DNA of 13,622 bases from an uncultured bacterium (GTDB lineage: Bacteria; Planctomycetota; Phycisphaerae; Phycisphaerales; SM1A02). Location: assembly GCA_903938205.1 (NCBI GenBank), contig CAJACJ010000371.1, positions 1 to 13,622 on the forward strand, written 5' to 3'. Below the pieces are notes generated by a model. That model was given only the letters and a program-made list of their open reading frames with translations, was not told where the DNA came from and made no database searches. Every line of letters begins with the position of its first letter. The first letter of the stretch is position 1. Made by a program: the position numbers and the translations under genes. Shown piece by piece: positions 6,248 to 13,622 of the stretch.

Positions 6248-6253
6248 ATTGTA
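6248..6253 (-). promoter_or_regulatory. Candidate -10 element for tRNA-Arg
   Basis: Minus-strand TACAAT (5/6 to consensus) lies 23 bp before the mature tRNA 5' end, which would give a leader of about 17 nt. No convincing -35 hexamer is present at 16-18 bp, so support is modest. Confidence 0.35.
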
Positions 6254-6373
6254 ATAGTGGGAACTGAAATCGCACTCTGAAGAATTGAGTTGCCAGCAGT
6301 TGAAAGATGCGCCTCGGAAAAGCCAAGACATTTGCACTTGTGGTATCGGCGCAGCAACATAAACTGAAGGGAC

Positions 6374-8431
6374 GTGTTTCGAACCAGAATTAGAATTGTG
6401 GTGCTGAGTACCGCCTTTGCCATAGCCGCCATCGTGGCATTTGCGGTGTATTTCATTGCACGAAACGCACTTTTGCAAAGGGAGAAAGAACAAGTTCAAG
6501 CCGTGGCGTTGGTATTCGCCGAAAGCATTGATCCGGTTCAGATCGAGCGGTTGATGCAGGAAAAAAATCCATCCACGGGCAATGCTGATTATAAAAAACT
6601 ACATCTCATGGCTCAGGAAATCGTCAAGAACACCGCGACGTTTCAAAACCCAATTTCGCGCGCTGGCATTTTGATTCCGACTGAAAATTCAGCCTCGAGT
6701 GGCTTTGATTTTCTTGTCACCAGCCGCGATGGTGAGAATCAATCGCAATTGGTGCGCGTTCCATTTCACAGTCCTGATTCAACATTTCGTTTTCAAATGA
6801 CAGAACCGTCATCTGGAGTCAGTTCATGGCAAGATGTGGATGGTTCCTGGATGAACGGCTACGCGCAAATCATCAGTGAAGGCGGCACGTGTATTGGATT
6901 GGCCACGATTGAATTCAATCAGGCCAATACGCAAGCCAGATTGTTGAATTTATTTTTAATGGCTTTTGGAATTGGGATGTTCTTAACTATTCTTGGCAGC
7001 GTGGTTGCGGATCGGATTGTGGTTCGATTGCTCAACCCACTGGAATTGTTGAACGAGGCGATTCAAAATATTTCCAAAGGCGATTTTAGTAAGCCACTTT
7101 CGATTTCGTATCCGAAAGATTTTGTCATCGTCAGCCAAAATTTGAACCAACTTGCGGAAGACTTGAATCAAAAAGAGCAATTGCGCAAAGAGGTGGAGGA
7201 TCGTGAGGAGCACGATCTATTGATTCAAGTGCTTAAGGATCAATTGACCAAGGTGACGGATGTGGATGTGTTGCTGCATTCTATTTTGGATTCGGCGTTC
7301 AAATTTTCAAATTGCGAGGCTGGATCGATTTGGATCGTGGATCAAGGTCAACTTGTGCTCTGGTATGTGAGTAACCCCGTGCTCGAAATGAGGGATCGCA
7401 AGACCCAGAGTGGTATTGTGAACGCGCGAATTCCGATTTCATCCAAGAGCATCGCTGGACACTGCGTGTTGACTAAAAAACAAATCGTGCTTGAAGATGT
7501 CTATTACTTGCCTGCGGGTTCGCCATTTGAATTTAATCCATCATTAGATAAAAAGACTGGTTTCCGCACGCGTTGCATGATCACCATTCCGCTGCTTGGA
7601 ACTCATGGAGCGGTGTTGGGCGTCATGCAACTCATAAACCCGCCCGATCAAGCATCCGTGACCAACAGCCCGTTGGTGGATCGTGCCGTTGGGTTCGCGG
7701 TTCTTGCTGGGCAAGTTTTGGAACGCGCCAGCAACACCAAGGACTTGATCCTGCGTCTAGCTCGTATGGCCGAGGTCCATGATCCGCACGAGACTGGTGT
7801 CCATGTGCAGCGCGTGTCGGGTGTTGCTTGTCACTTGTATAAAAAACTTGCCGAGAACATGCGCATGCCGCCTGACCAGCGCGATCAAAATATTTCCGTG
7901 CTTCGTCTTGCCGCATTTTCGCACGACATTGGCAAGGTTGGAATTCCTGACGCAATTTTGAAAAAGCCTGGCAAGTTGAACGACATTGAATATGGGTTGA
8001 TGCAGTGGCACACGGTCATTGGCGCAAAACACTTTGATGGCGAAAGTCAGTTTGAGAAGGCCGCTTTCGATGTGGCCATGTATCACCATGAGCGTTGGGA
8101 TGGCAAAGGTTATCCAGGACTCGTGGATTACAAAACAATCGGCGGCACTCTTGATGAGCTGAAAGACACGCCTCATTTGAAACAAGGTTTGAAGGGCGAA
8201 CAGATTCCACTTTTTGCCCGTCTGGTTGCCATCGCGGATGTGTTTGACGCGCTTGCGAGTCAACGCGCTTACAAAGAACCTTGGAATGACGAACAAATTA
8301 AAGCCGAAATCCGCGCGGGCTACGGCACGCATTTTGACCCACAGCTTGTCGATATTTTCCTGGAAAATTATGAGGATTTGAAGGCAATTCGCCAGCGATA
8401 TGACAACACGCATGGTGTTGTTGCGACATAA
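6374..8431 (+). CDS. Membrane HAMP-GAF-HD-GYP cyclic di-GMP phosphodiesterase
   Basis: This is a 685-residue signalling protein. GTG 6374 is the first possible start, with GAAGG at 6366-6370 only 3 nt upstream. TM1 spans about 8-29, then a ~160-residue periplasmic sensor region that I cannot assign, then TM2 at about 190-213. A HAMP segment (about 214-266) and a charged helix (266-290) lead to a GAF domain (about 292-450). The HD-GYP domain follows: EVHDPHETGVH (467-477), HDIGKVGIPD (517-526), H546, HHERWDGKGYP (571-581) and GEQIPLFARLVAIADVFDAL (608-627). All expected metal-binding and GYP residues are present, so it should hydrolyse c-di-GMP in the cytoplasm. Between GYP and GEQIP there is a ~26-residue insertion with KxI-GG-LDELKD. 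It stands alone and is convergent with nuoC. Confidence 0.94.
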   Translation: MFRTRIRIVVLSTAFAIAAIVAFAVYFIARNALLQREKEQVQAVALVFAESIDPVQIERLMQEKNPSTGNADYKKLHLMAQEIVKNTATFQNPISRAGILIPTENSASSGFDFLVTSRDGENQSQLVRVPFHSPDSTFRFQMTEPSSGVSSWQDVDGSWMNGYAQIISEGGTCIGLATIEFNQANTQARLLNLFLMAFGIGMFLTILGSVVADRIVVRLLNPLELLNEAIQNISKGDFSKPLSISYPKDFVIVSQNLNQLAEDLNQKEQLRKEVEDREEHDLLIQVLKDQLTKVTDVDVLLHSILDSAFKFSNCEAGSIWIVDQGQLVLWYVSNPVLEMRDRKTQSGIVNARIPISSKSIAGHCVLTKKQIVLEDVYYLPAGSPFEFNPSLDKKTGFRTRCMITIPLLGTHGAVLGVMQLINPPDQASVTNSPLVDRAVGFAVLAGQVLERASNTKDLILRLARMAEVHDPHETGVHVQRVSGVACHLYKKLAENMRMPPDQRDQNISVLRLAAFSHDIGKVGIPDAILKKPGKLNDIEYGLMQWHTVIGAKHFDGESQFEKAAFDVAMYHHERWDGKGYPGLVDYKTIGGTLDELKDTPHLKQGLKGEQIPLFARLVAIADVFDALASQRAYKEPWNDEQIKAEIRAGYGTHFDPQLVDIFLENYEDLKAIRQRYDNTHGVVAT

Positions 8432-8491
8432 TTTTCCGGCAGAAATGATGCGCAGAATTTCAATTGTAATTGTTGCGTCGACGGTCCTTTA

Positions 8492-9049
8492 TTAAGAAAC
8501 ATCGCGCGAAATCTTTTGATAGTGCTCGCGTTCGCCACGGCCACGCAGTGGATAATCCTTGCGCAATGGATGCGCCGGAAAATCTTTCCATAACAAAATA
8601 CGTCGCAGGTCTGGATGGTTGCGGAATCGAATTCCAAACATGTCGAACACTTCGCGCTCCATCCACTCGGCGCCTGGCCACAGGTCGGTGACCGAATCAA
8701 CAAAAAGCGTTGGGTCGGCTTCAATACCAGTCGTATCAATGGACGGATTCAAATACACCTTTAAGCGAAGACGCCGTTCAAATTGGAAACTGCACAAGTT
8801 GTAGACCACGGCAAATCGCGCGAGTTGCTCGGCGGGATAATCCAAATAATCCACGCCCGCCAAATCGCTTAGAAAGTTGTAGCGGCAGTTGGGGTCGTCG
8901 CGTAGAAAGCGCGCCACTTCATGTAAAGAAGTTTCAGGCACCACAAGCGAAGTCTGTCCGCGAAATTCTGTCGCCAAAAATTTGACTTGCGGGAATCGCT
9001 CTTTGACAAGAGGTAGAGTGGGATGATCAAGTTTGGTGGCGGCTGGCAT
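8492..9049 (-). CDS. nuoC: NADH-quinone oxidoreductase subunit C (30 kDa)
   Basis: This 185-residue protein has the subunit C signature EREVFDMFGIRFRNHPDLRR (131-150), continuing to DFPAHPLRKDYPLRG (156-170), plus the N-terminal fold segment RYNFLSDLAGVDYLDYP (56-72). The length fits a free-standing NuoC rather than a NuoCD fusion. NuoC is in the peripheral arm of complex I and docks onto NuoB and NuoD. ATG 9049 is preferred; TTG 9055 adds only two residues. No SD is visible. No other nuo gene is nearby: upstream is a divergent lipoprotein gene and downstream a convergent HD-GYP gene, so it is transcribed alone, which is unusual for this subunit. Confidence 0.95.
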   Translation of the reverse strand: MPAATKLDHPTLPLVKERFPQVKFLATEFRGQTSLVVPETSLHEVARFLRDDPNCRYNFLSDLAGVDYLDYPAEQLARFAVVYNLCSFQFERRLRLKVYLNPSIDTTGIEADPTLFVDSVTDLWPGAEWMEREVFDMFGIRFRNHPDLRRILLWKDFPAHPLRKDYPLRGRGEREHYQKISRDVS

Positions 9050-9101
9050 AGGCAAATAGTTTAGCCATGATGGCGAGGAAAGTGGCGGGGAATTTTGCGT
9101 G

Positions 9102-9179
9102 ATGGATTTGCGATGGGTGGCGTCAATTCAAACATCAGCTTATGTGAGCGACTTCAAATTCAAGGTGCTGCCTAAATAG
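9102..9179 (+). CDS. Possible 25-codon small protein gene
   Basis: In the 268-bp gap between nuoC and the lipoprotein gene, an ATG at 9102 opens 25 codons (MDLRWVASIQ, ending KFKVLPK) closed by TAG. GGCGGGG at 9084-9090 is a purine-rich patch about 11 nt upstream that could serve as a ribosome-binding site. The stop is followed at once by hairpin ATGCG/CGCAT and five T. No promoter is obvious. Small size and lack of homologs in memory keep this tentative. Confidence 0.2.
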   Translation: MDLRWVASIQTSAYVSDFKFKVLPK

Positions 9180-9200
9180 ATGCGGACTTCGCGCATTTTT
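9180..9200 (+). terminator. Weak intrinsic terminator candidate
   Basis: A 5-bp stem ATGCG (9180-9184) and CGCAT (9192-9196) encloses a 7-nt loop, and the descending arm runs into TTTTT. The stem is short, so efficiency would be low. It would end a plus-strand transcript beginning in the nuoC-lipoprotein gap, where the only candidate gene is the 25-codon frame. Confidence 0.3.
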
Positions 9201-9323
9201 AAACTTGCAAAATGACACGGAAAAAAGGCGTGTATTTCAAATGGAATGAAAAAGCATGTCAAAGTGCCTTCGAAGTTGGCGGGCGTTCGCCGACAGAAAT
9301 AAAATCTAGGCAGGGAGAAAAAA

Positions 9324-9992
9324 ATGTATCAATTGAAATTGCTGATCGTGATGGGTTTGTTTGTAATGGCGTTGAGCGTGGGCTGTTTGACCGGGTGCAC
9401 GACCAAATATCAAAAAATAACTAAGCCCGACGGGACAACTATTGAATTTTGGGATTTTGAGTTTCATCCAAATCTTTTGCCGAACTTGCTCAATTATGAA
9501 GTGCAATATTTTGGATTAAGCGAGCAGGGACTTCCAATTCAAAAAATGATTCCAAAAAATGGCGGACAGATTTTGTATGAAATGCATGGCGGTTATTACA
9601 GCGATCCCAACCAAGGTTCTGTTCCGAAATTGAATCGTCTTGAAGTCGACTCGCAGACCGACCCAGATGAATCTGATTCATTTCAGGCGAGTGAATACAG
9701 AATTTCCGCGGATTATTTAGCGGATAGCGCGGTGTTGGAGGGACAAATCGTTGGCACAGACAATTGGCAAGTGATTGTCAACGGTGATTTGGAAACCGTA
9801 GCCATTGCCGCCATGCGCCGAGGGTTGGGTGTCATGGAATTTGAGAACGAGTTTGGCGCTTGGAGTATCCAAGTGGATTCTCCTCTTCCAGCGATTGTCA
9901 CGCGCCTAAATGGCGAAATCATCAATGTGAGTGGTGTACGTGCTTCGGGTAAGCCCACACTTGACACGACATTGAATGAACGATGCCGCTAA
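9324..9992 (+). CDS. Lipoprotein of unknown function
   Basis: This 222-residue protein has the best ribosome-binding site in the window (AGGGAG at 9312-9317, 6 nt before ATG). A short basic start and hydrophobic stretch (residues 4-20) lead to the lipobox LTGC with C25 as the lipidated cysteine; C21 in LSVGC is an alternative. The mature part is acidic and mixed alpha/beta in look. Its C-terminal third, about 140-205, alternates hydrophobic strands around AIAAMRRGLGVMEF and DSPLPAIVTRLNGEI. I recognise no domain. It should be anchored in the inner or outer membrane facing the periplasm. It is followed by a long hairpin and then the ABC operon on the same strand with a 69-bp gap, so it may be cotranscribed with the exporter, though this is inference. 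Confidence 0.75.
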   Translation: MYQLKLLIVMGLFVMALSVGCLTGCTTKYQKITKPDGTTIEFWDFEFHPNLLPNLLNYEVQYFGLSEQGLPIQKMIPKNGGQILYEMHGGYYSDPNQGSVPKLNRLEVDSQTDPDESDSFQASEYRISADYLADSAVLEGQIVGTDNWQVIVNGDLETVAIAAMRRGLGVMEFENEFGAWSIQVDSPLPAIVTRLNGEIINVSGVRASGKPTLDTTLNERCR

Positions 9993-10047
9993 AGCAACGG
10001 TGGGAGGAATCCCGGCGGAGGCGAAAGTCTCCGTCGGGATGTTGCTT
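9992..10047 (+). other. Long GAAA-capped hairpin between lipoprotein and ABC genes
   Basis: Bases 10009-10022 and 10027-10040 form a 14-bp stem (two G-U pairs) closed by a GAAA tetraloop. Below it an outer 7-bp helix pairs AAGCAAC (9992-9998) with GTTGCTT (10041-10047). A one-sided 10-nt bulge, GGTGGGAGGA (9999-10008), contains an SD-like GGGAGG. The outer strand overlaps the lipoprotein stop codon. No T-run follows, so it is not a canonical intrinsic terminator. It could stabilise the 3' end of the upstream message, insulate expression, or be a structured regulatory element for the ABC genes. Confidence 0.7.
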
Positions 10048-10061
10048 GTACGCTCTGAAGT

Positions 10062-11102
10062 GTGGTCAGCCAGAATCAAAATGTGATTTCGCTTGATTGT
10101 GTTTCCAAGGTGTACGGTGGAAACACGCACGCACTACGCGATGTATCGCTGAATGTTGGCGCGGGTGAAATTTTTGGATTGCTTGGGCCCAACGGTGCTG
10201 GAAAAAGCACGCTTGTGAAGGTGTTGCTGACCGTGGTCAAACCAACGGTGGCTCGTGGCCAAATGCTGGGCAAGCCGATTGGCGATAAAAAAACATTGGC
10301 GCGCATTGGATATTTGCCTGAGCAACATCGATTGGCGCCGTATCTCACCGCGCGTCAAGCCGTGGAATTTGTGGCCGCGCTTTCAGGCGTTGATCGCGCA
10401 ACCAGGAAAAAGCGCGCCGCCGAGTTGTTGGACCGCGTGGGACTTTCGAAGTGGATTGATCGACGCGTCAATGTGTTTTCCAAGGGCATGCGTCAGCGCG
10501 CGGGTTTGGCGGCGGCGCTTGTCAATGATCCGCAAATTGTTTTTCTTGACGAACCTACTGATGGCGTTGATCCCGTCGGGCGAGTTGAGATTCGCGACTT
10601 GCTGATTCAGATGCGCCGGGAGGGCCGCACCGTGTTCTTGAACAGTCACTTGTTGGGCGAGGCCGAGCAAGTGTGCGACCGGGTTGCGATATTGGTGCAA
10701 GGCCGTGTTGTGAAGCAGGGGCGCATGGATGATTTACAGAGGGAAGGTTCGCGCCAAGAACTGATTGTGCGGTGGAGCGGTTCTGGCGCACGCGTGGATG
10801 CGAATTCGCAAATGGAAGTTGGTCTAGGAGGGGCAGTCACTCTCAATAGCGCGGCAAGCGCAAGGTCGTTGCCATTTCGCGGCATGAATATTTCCCCAAC
10901 AATCACTGCTGACGGCAATCATCAATATGTGTTTGGCGATGTGGATGCCTCCGCCGCGCAACCAGCGCTTGATGCGGTACGCGCGGCTGGTGGAGAAATT
11001 ATTTCACTTATTCCGATGCACCAGCGCTTAGAAGAGCTTTTTATGAAAATTGTCATTGACCCAGCCACGGGAAAAGCGCCGCCACCAGGGGCAGGTTCAT
11101 GA
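10062..11102 (+). CDS. ABC-2 type exporter, ATP-binding subunit
   Basis: This 346-residue ATPase has Walker A GPNGAGKST (42-50), Q-loop Q88 in YLPEQH, signature FSKGMRQR (139-146), Walker B IVFLDEP (159-165) with D-loop GVDP, and switch histidine H196 in NSHLLGEAEQ. These features fit the NatA/NosF-like group serving ABC-2 exporters. The nucleotide-binding domain ends near residue 230. The remaining ~115 residues are a variable C-terminal domain with a Gly/Pro-rich end. GTG 10062 is the first start after an in-frame stop. GTG 10083 would give a tighter family N-terminus (MISLDCVSKVYGG), and neither has a good SD. The stop overlaps the permease ATG (ATGA), indicating translational coupling. 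The substrate is unknown. Confidence 0.94.
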   Translation: MVSQNQNVISLDCVSKVYGGNTHALRDVSLNVGAGEIFGLLGPNGAGKSTLVKVLLTVVKPTVARGQMLGKPIGDKKTLARIGYLPEQHRLAPYLTARQAVEFVAALSGVDRATRKKRAAELLDRVGLSKWIDRRVNVFSKGMRQRAGLAAALVNDPQIVFLDEPTDGVDPVGRVEIRDLLIQMRREGRTVFLNSHLLGEAEQVCDRVAILVQGRVVKQGRMDDLQREGSRQELIVRWSGSGARVDANSQMEVGLGGAVTLNSAASARSLPFRGMNISPTITADGNHQYVFGDVDASAAQPALDAVRAAGGEIISLIPMHQRLEELFMKIVIDPATGKAPPPGAGS

Positions 11103-12199
11103 CTCCATTCATCGCCATTTTAGTTGACGGCTACCGCGAACTTGTGGCTAAAAAACTATTCACGCTGTCCATGATCTTGTCGTTGTTGGTTGTGGCGGTC
11201 ATTGGCATTGGCGGTCTGAACGAGCAGGGCGTGACCATATTTGGATTCACCATTGAAGTTCCAATGATCAATTCAAACATGTTCACACCCGCCGAGTTTT
11301 ACAAATTGATGTTCAACTCCGTGGGTGTGAAATTCTGGCTTGGATGGTTGGCGTGCTTGCTGGCTTTGGTCAGCAGCGCCGGCATGTTTCCAGAAATGGT
11401 TTCCAGCGGAGTGGTGGAGAACATGTTGTCGCGGCCCATCCCACGTTGGCGTTTATACATTTATAAATTCACCGCGGGATTGCTTTTTACATCGCTGCAA
11501 ATGGCCGTGTTTTGCTTGGCCAGTTTCCTTGTCATTGGCCTGCGAGGTGGAGAGTGGGAACCAGGCTTATTCCTTGCCGTTCCGTTGGTGACATTGTTGT
11601 ATTCATATTTGTTCGCCATGAGCGCGTTGCTTGGCACCGTCACGCGTTCCGCGATTGCGGCGCTGTTGCTCACCATTTTATTCTGGGGATTCTTGTTCAC
11701 GGTGAATTCGGCGGAGACCATTGTGAATGGTTTCAGAATTGGCAGCGTGAAAGAATGCCAGGCGATTGAAGCGTTGATGCAAAAACGAAAGAAAGAAAAT
11801 CCGGACGTGGATGTTTCTGATTTGCAGACCGAACTTGAGCGCGATCAGTCAACGTTGAGCAACCTTGCGTTGTGGCACCGTGTTATTTTCGCGGTGAAGA
11901 CGGTGTTGCCAAAAACCGATGAGACCACTTCGCTTTTGCAACGCTGGACTTTAGAGGCATCCAATATGAAGGACGAAGATGCCGATGATGCCGAGGAAGT
12001 TGCCGCGACTGCGCAGAAACAACGGCGCCGAGGCGGACCAGGCTTTGGCAACAGCCGCGCGAAAACAAGCGTAGTTGTTGCGGCTATTGAAGCCGATCAA
12101 CGATCGCGCGGTGTGGGCTGGATCTTGGGGACATCGGTGGCGTTTGAAATTGTCACCCTTGGCGTGGGCTGCTGGCTCTTTTCACGCCGCGATTTTTAA
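11099..12199 (+). CDS. ABC-2 type exporter, permease subunit
   Basis: This 366-residue membrane protein has about six helices, at roughly 22-40, 79-97, 124-148, 158-180, 184-205 and 340-361. The segment GVVENMLSRPIPRWRLYIYKF (104-124) is the usual ABC-2 cytoplasmic coupling region. Between helices 5 and 6 lies an unusually long soluble section (206-338). It has a charged helix (KRKKENPDVDVSDLQTELER), an acidic run (KDEDADDAEE) and a basic, Gly-rich patch (QRRRGGPGFGNSR), so this part is probably an extra domain or flexible arm. The ATG overlaps the ATPase stop, so the two form one transporter. The exported substrate cannot be predicted. Confidence 0.9.
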   Translation: MTPFIAILVDGYRELVAKKLFTLSMILSLLVVAVIGIGGLNEQGVTIFGFTIEVPMINSNMFTPAEFYKLMFNSVGVKFWLGWLACLLALVSSAGMFPEMVSSGVVENMLSRPIPRWRLYIYKFTAGLLFTSLQMAVFCLASFLVIGLRGGEWEPGLFLAVPLVTLLYSYLFAMSALLGTVTRSAIAALLLTILFWGFLFTVNSAETIVNGFRIGSVKECQAIEALMQKRKKENPDVDVSDLQTELERDQSTLSNLALWHRVIFAVKTVLPKTDETTSLLQRWTLEASNMKDEDADDAEEVAATAQKQRRRGGPGFGNSRAKTSVVVAAIEADQRSRGVGWILGTSVAFEIVTLGVGCWLFSRRDF

Positions 12200-12320
12200 A
12201 TCATGCAACAAGTGTGCACGGGCCTTCGCAATTTGATAAAGCTGCTATTTGAATAGATGCAAAATGCGCGCGCGCGTTCATAACTAAGTGGCGCTCGAAA
12301 TACAATTTGTCACACCAGAC

Positions 12321-13166
12321 TCACTGATTCGCTTGACCCAATTCAGCGGCGCGGTCTTTCGCCGCTTGCGCCGCGCGGGTAATCAGTTGGGAAAATTCTC
12401 CCGCATTTAGAACGGCAAGCGCCGCGGCTGTTGTGCCGTTTGGGCTAGTCACACTGGCGCGCAAAGTCGCCGCATCAAATGCGACCGTTGAAGCGCTTTT
12501 TGCTACGCCTTGCAACACATCAATCGACAAGTTTTTTGCCACATCGTTGGGTAGACCAAGTTGAAGAGCCGCGCGTTCAAGCGCCTCAATGAACAAACAC
12601 AAATACGCAATGCCGGAACTTGAGATCGCCGTGGCCGCGTTCAAGTGCGATTCATGCAGCAGTTCCACGCGGCCCACGGAGGAAAAAAGTTTCTGGGCAA
12701 ATTCGCGCGCTGGCGCGGCACATTCTTTAGGAATTGAAAGCGCGGTCACCGCGGCTTGTACTTCCGCGGCCACATTGGGCATGGCGCGAATGACATGCGT
12801 CACGTTCAGTCGCGTGGCAATTTGCTCACTTGTCCAACCAGCCATAACGCTGATCACATTTGTGTTTGCGGGCACGGAAAGTTGTGGCGCCAGTTCGCTA
12901 AAAAACTGCGGCTTGATCGAAAGCAGCAGCGCGTTGCCACTGTGGGCGCAGGTTTTCATGTCCACCAATTTCAAACCAAGCGCATGTGCTTGCGCCATCC
13001 GCGCGTCGCTTCGTGCCCATACCACCACATCGCTGGCTTTTAGAAATCCAGTTGAAATGCAGCCGCGCACAATTGCGGAGGCCAGTTTGCCAAATCCAAG
13101 CACCGCCAATGTGTTTGGCGTGCCGTCGCTGAATGCCGGATTTTGATGTTGGGAAGAGGTGGACAT
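12321..13166 (-). CDS. proC: Pyrroline-5-carboxylate reductase
   Basis: This is a 281-residue enzyme of proline biosynthesis that reduces 1-pyrroline-5-carboxylate to proline with NAD(P)H in the cytoplasm. The Rossmann motif is VLGFGKLASAIVRG (22-35). Further family blocks are LLSIKPQ, VIRAMPNVAAEVQAAVTAL, SSSGIAYLCLFIEALERAA and the C-terminal SVTSPNGTTAAAL, where ProC normally has SPGGTT. Length is normal. I chose ATG 13166; the same frame extends to a TTG at 13226, but those 20 residues are unlike the family and would run into the divergent promoter region. No SD is seen. It is a single gene, divergent from the kinase at the right edge. Confidence 0.95.
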   Translation of the reverse strand: MSTSSQHQNPAFSDGTPNTLAVLGFGKLASAIVRGCISTGFLKASDVVVWARSDARMAQAHALGLKLVDMKTCAHSGNALLLSIKPQFFSELAPQLSVPANTNVISVMAGWTSEQIATRLNVTHVIRAMPNVAAEVQAAVTALSIPKECAAPAREFAQKLFSSVGRVELLHESHLNAATAISSSGIAYLCLFIEALERAALQLGLPNDVAKNLSIDVLQGVAKSASTVAFDAATLRASVTSPNGTTAAALAVLNAGEFSQLITRAAQAAKDRAAELGQANQ

Positions 13167-13249
13167 TTTTGTATTGTGCCGTTGATTGCGACTTTGTGCA
13201 GTGCACGAACCTGTATTTGAAATCAAGCCTTGGTGGAATTATTTTTCAA

Positions 13250-13622
13250 TTGGTCACATACTCGTCACCACTCTTGAAAGACATTCCTCCGCCAACAGGT
13301 TTCACATCGCGCGCTCTTCCTTGCGGAGCGAGTTGGTTGCGCACGCAATGGATTGATCAACTCACCAACGCCGTTGGACAAGCGACATCCCCCGTGATTG
13401 AATTGGCACTGGCCTCCAAGGGCAGTCAACGTTTTCGCGGACGCGCCGCGGTTGCAACATGGAACTGCGCCGCTTTCAACTCACCACTTGTTGTTCGTCG
13501 TTGCAGTCACGGCGGTTTCTGGCGCCATTTCGCAGGCGATCGATATGTGGGGAATTACCGAGCGCGGATTGAAATTGAACATTCGCAGCGCATTCTGCAG
13601 TTAGGCATTGCCACGCCTGAAG
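13250..13622 (+). CDS. Kdo/WaaP-family lipopolysaccharide kinase, C-terminus cut by window edge
   Basis: An open frame runs to the window end, giving 124 residues from TTG 13250. The stretch RGRAAVATW followed by SPLVVRRCSHGGFWRHFAGD, then RYVGNYRARIE and LGIATPE at the edge, matches the N-lobe of 3-deoxy-D-manno-octulosonic acid kinase/WaaP-like enzymes. These read a glycine-rich loop, then VRHYRRGG, an R-x5-E helix and G-P-P. The family phosphorylates the inner core of lipopolysaccharide. The start is unsure: GGTGGA at 13232-13237 favours TTG 13250, while TTG 13274 and GTG 13196 are alternatives. The catalytic HRD-like and DFG-like parts lie beyond the window. Confidence 0.65.
   Translation, partial: MVTYSSPLLKDIPPPTGFTSRALPCGASWLRTQWIDQLTNAVGQATSPVIELALASKGSQRFRGRAAVATWNCAAFNSPLVVRRCSHGGFWRHFAGDRYVGNYRARIEIEHSQRILQLGIATPE

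Noticed and set aside
7757..8413. 218-residue minus-strand open frame
   Set aside because: It is antisense to the HD-GYP domain, whose catalytic motifs are all intact in the plus frame.
9212..9424. 70-codon plus-strand frame
   Set aside because: It runs out of frame into the lipoprotein gene, which has a strong SD and lipobox; it shows no family features or ribosome-binding site.
12265..12276. Alternating TGCGCGCGCGCG tract (possible Z-DNA)
   Set aside because: It is only 12 bp, and GCGC runs are frequent throughout this DNA; no function can be supported.
12589..13146. 185-residue plus-strand open frame
   Set aside because: It is antisense to proC, which is clearly the coding strand.

Overview
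The window looks like chromosomal housekeeping DNA from a diderm bacterium of roughly balanced G+C. The best lineage hint is the C-terminal domain of the protein at 4113-5279, a c-type cytochrome of the kind common in Planctomycetota. Several genes lack a clear Shine-Dalgarno sequence and some start at GTG or TTG, which fits that phylum but does not prove it. The Kdo-kinase-like gene at the right edge and the lipobox protein at 9324 indicate an outer-membrane cell plan. No phage, transposon, CRISPR or plasmid gene is visible.

Layout. 1-741 (minus) is most of a ChrA-type chromate transporter, cut by the window edge. Divergent from it, with at most 25 bp between start codons, is a tight plus-strand operon: two CrcB/Fluc fluoride-channel subunits overlapping by ATGA, then a HEPN-domain protein. 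DNA polymerase IV (dinB, minus, 2510-3760) converges on this operon. The 352-bp gap 3761-4112 is the richest non-coding stretch. It holds a 25-bp dyad over probable divergent promoters, two mutually exclusive hairpins, and a very strong intrinsic terminator that ends no visible gene. I read it as a ~180-nt RNA gene or a transcription-attenuating leader. A DUF2231 membrane protein fused through a PSTTA-repeat linker to a cytochrome c domain follows (4113-5279). It converges on a TauE/SafE-type anion exporter (5298-6032, minus). Upstream of the exporter on the same strand is tRNA-Arg(UCU).

The second half carries a membrane HAMP-GAF-HD-GYP c-di-GMP phosphodiesterase (6374-8431), a solitary nuoC (minus), an unrecognised lipoprotein (9324-9992) followed by a long GAAA-capped hairpin, a coupled ABC-2 exporter pair (ATPase and permease, ATGA overlap), proC (minus), and the start of a Kdo/WaaP-family kinase running off the right edge.

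Functionally the genes are a mosaic. Three unrelated anion-handling systems (ChrA, Fluc, TauE) lie in the first 6 kb. Nothing amounts to a clear new multi-gene system. The most promising novelty is the orphan-terminator RNA locus between dinB and the DUF2231-cytochrome gene, followed by the asymmetric two-gene fluoride channel linked to a HEPN protein and the hairpin before the ABC operon.
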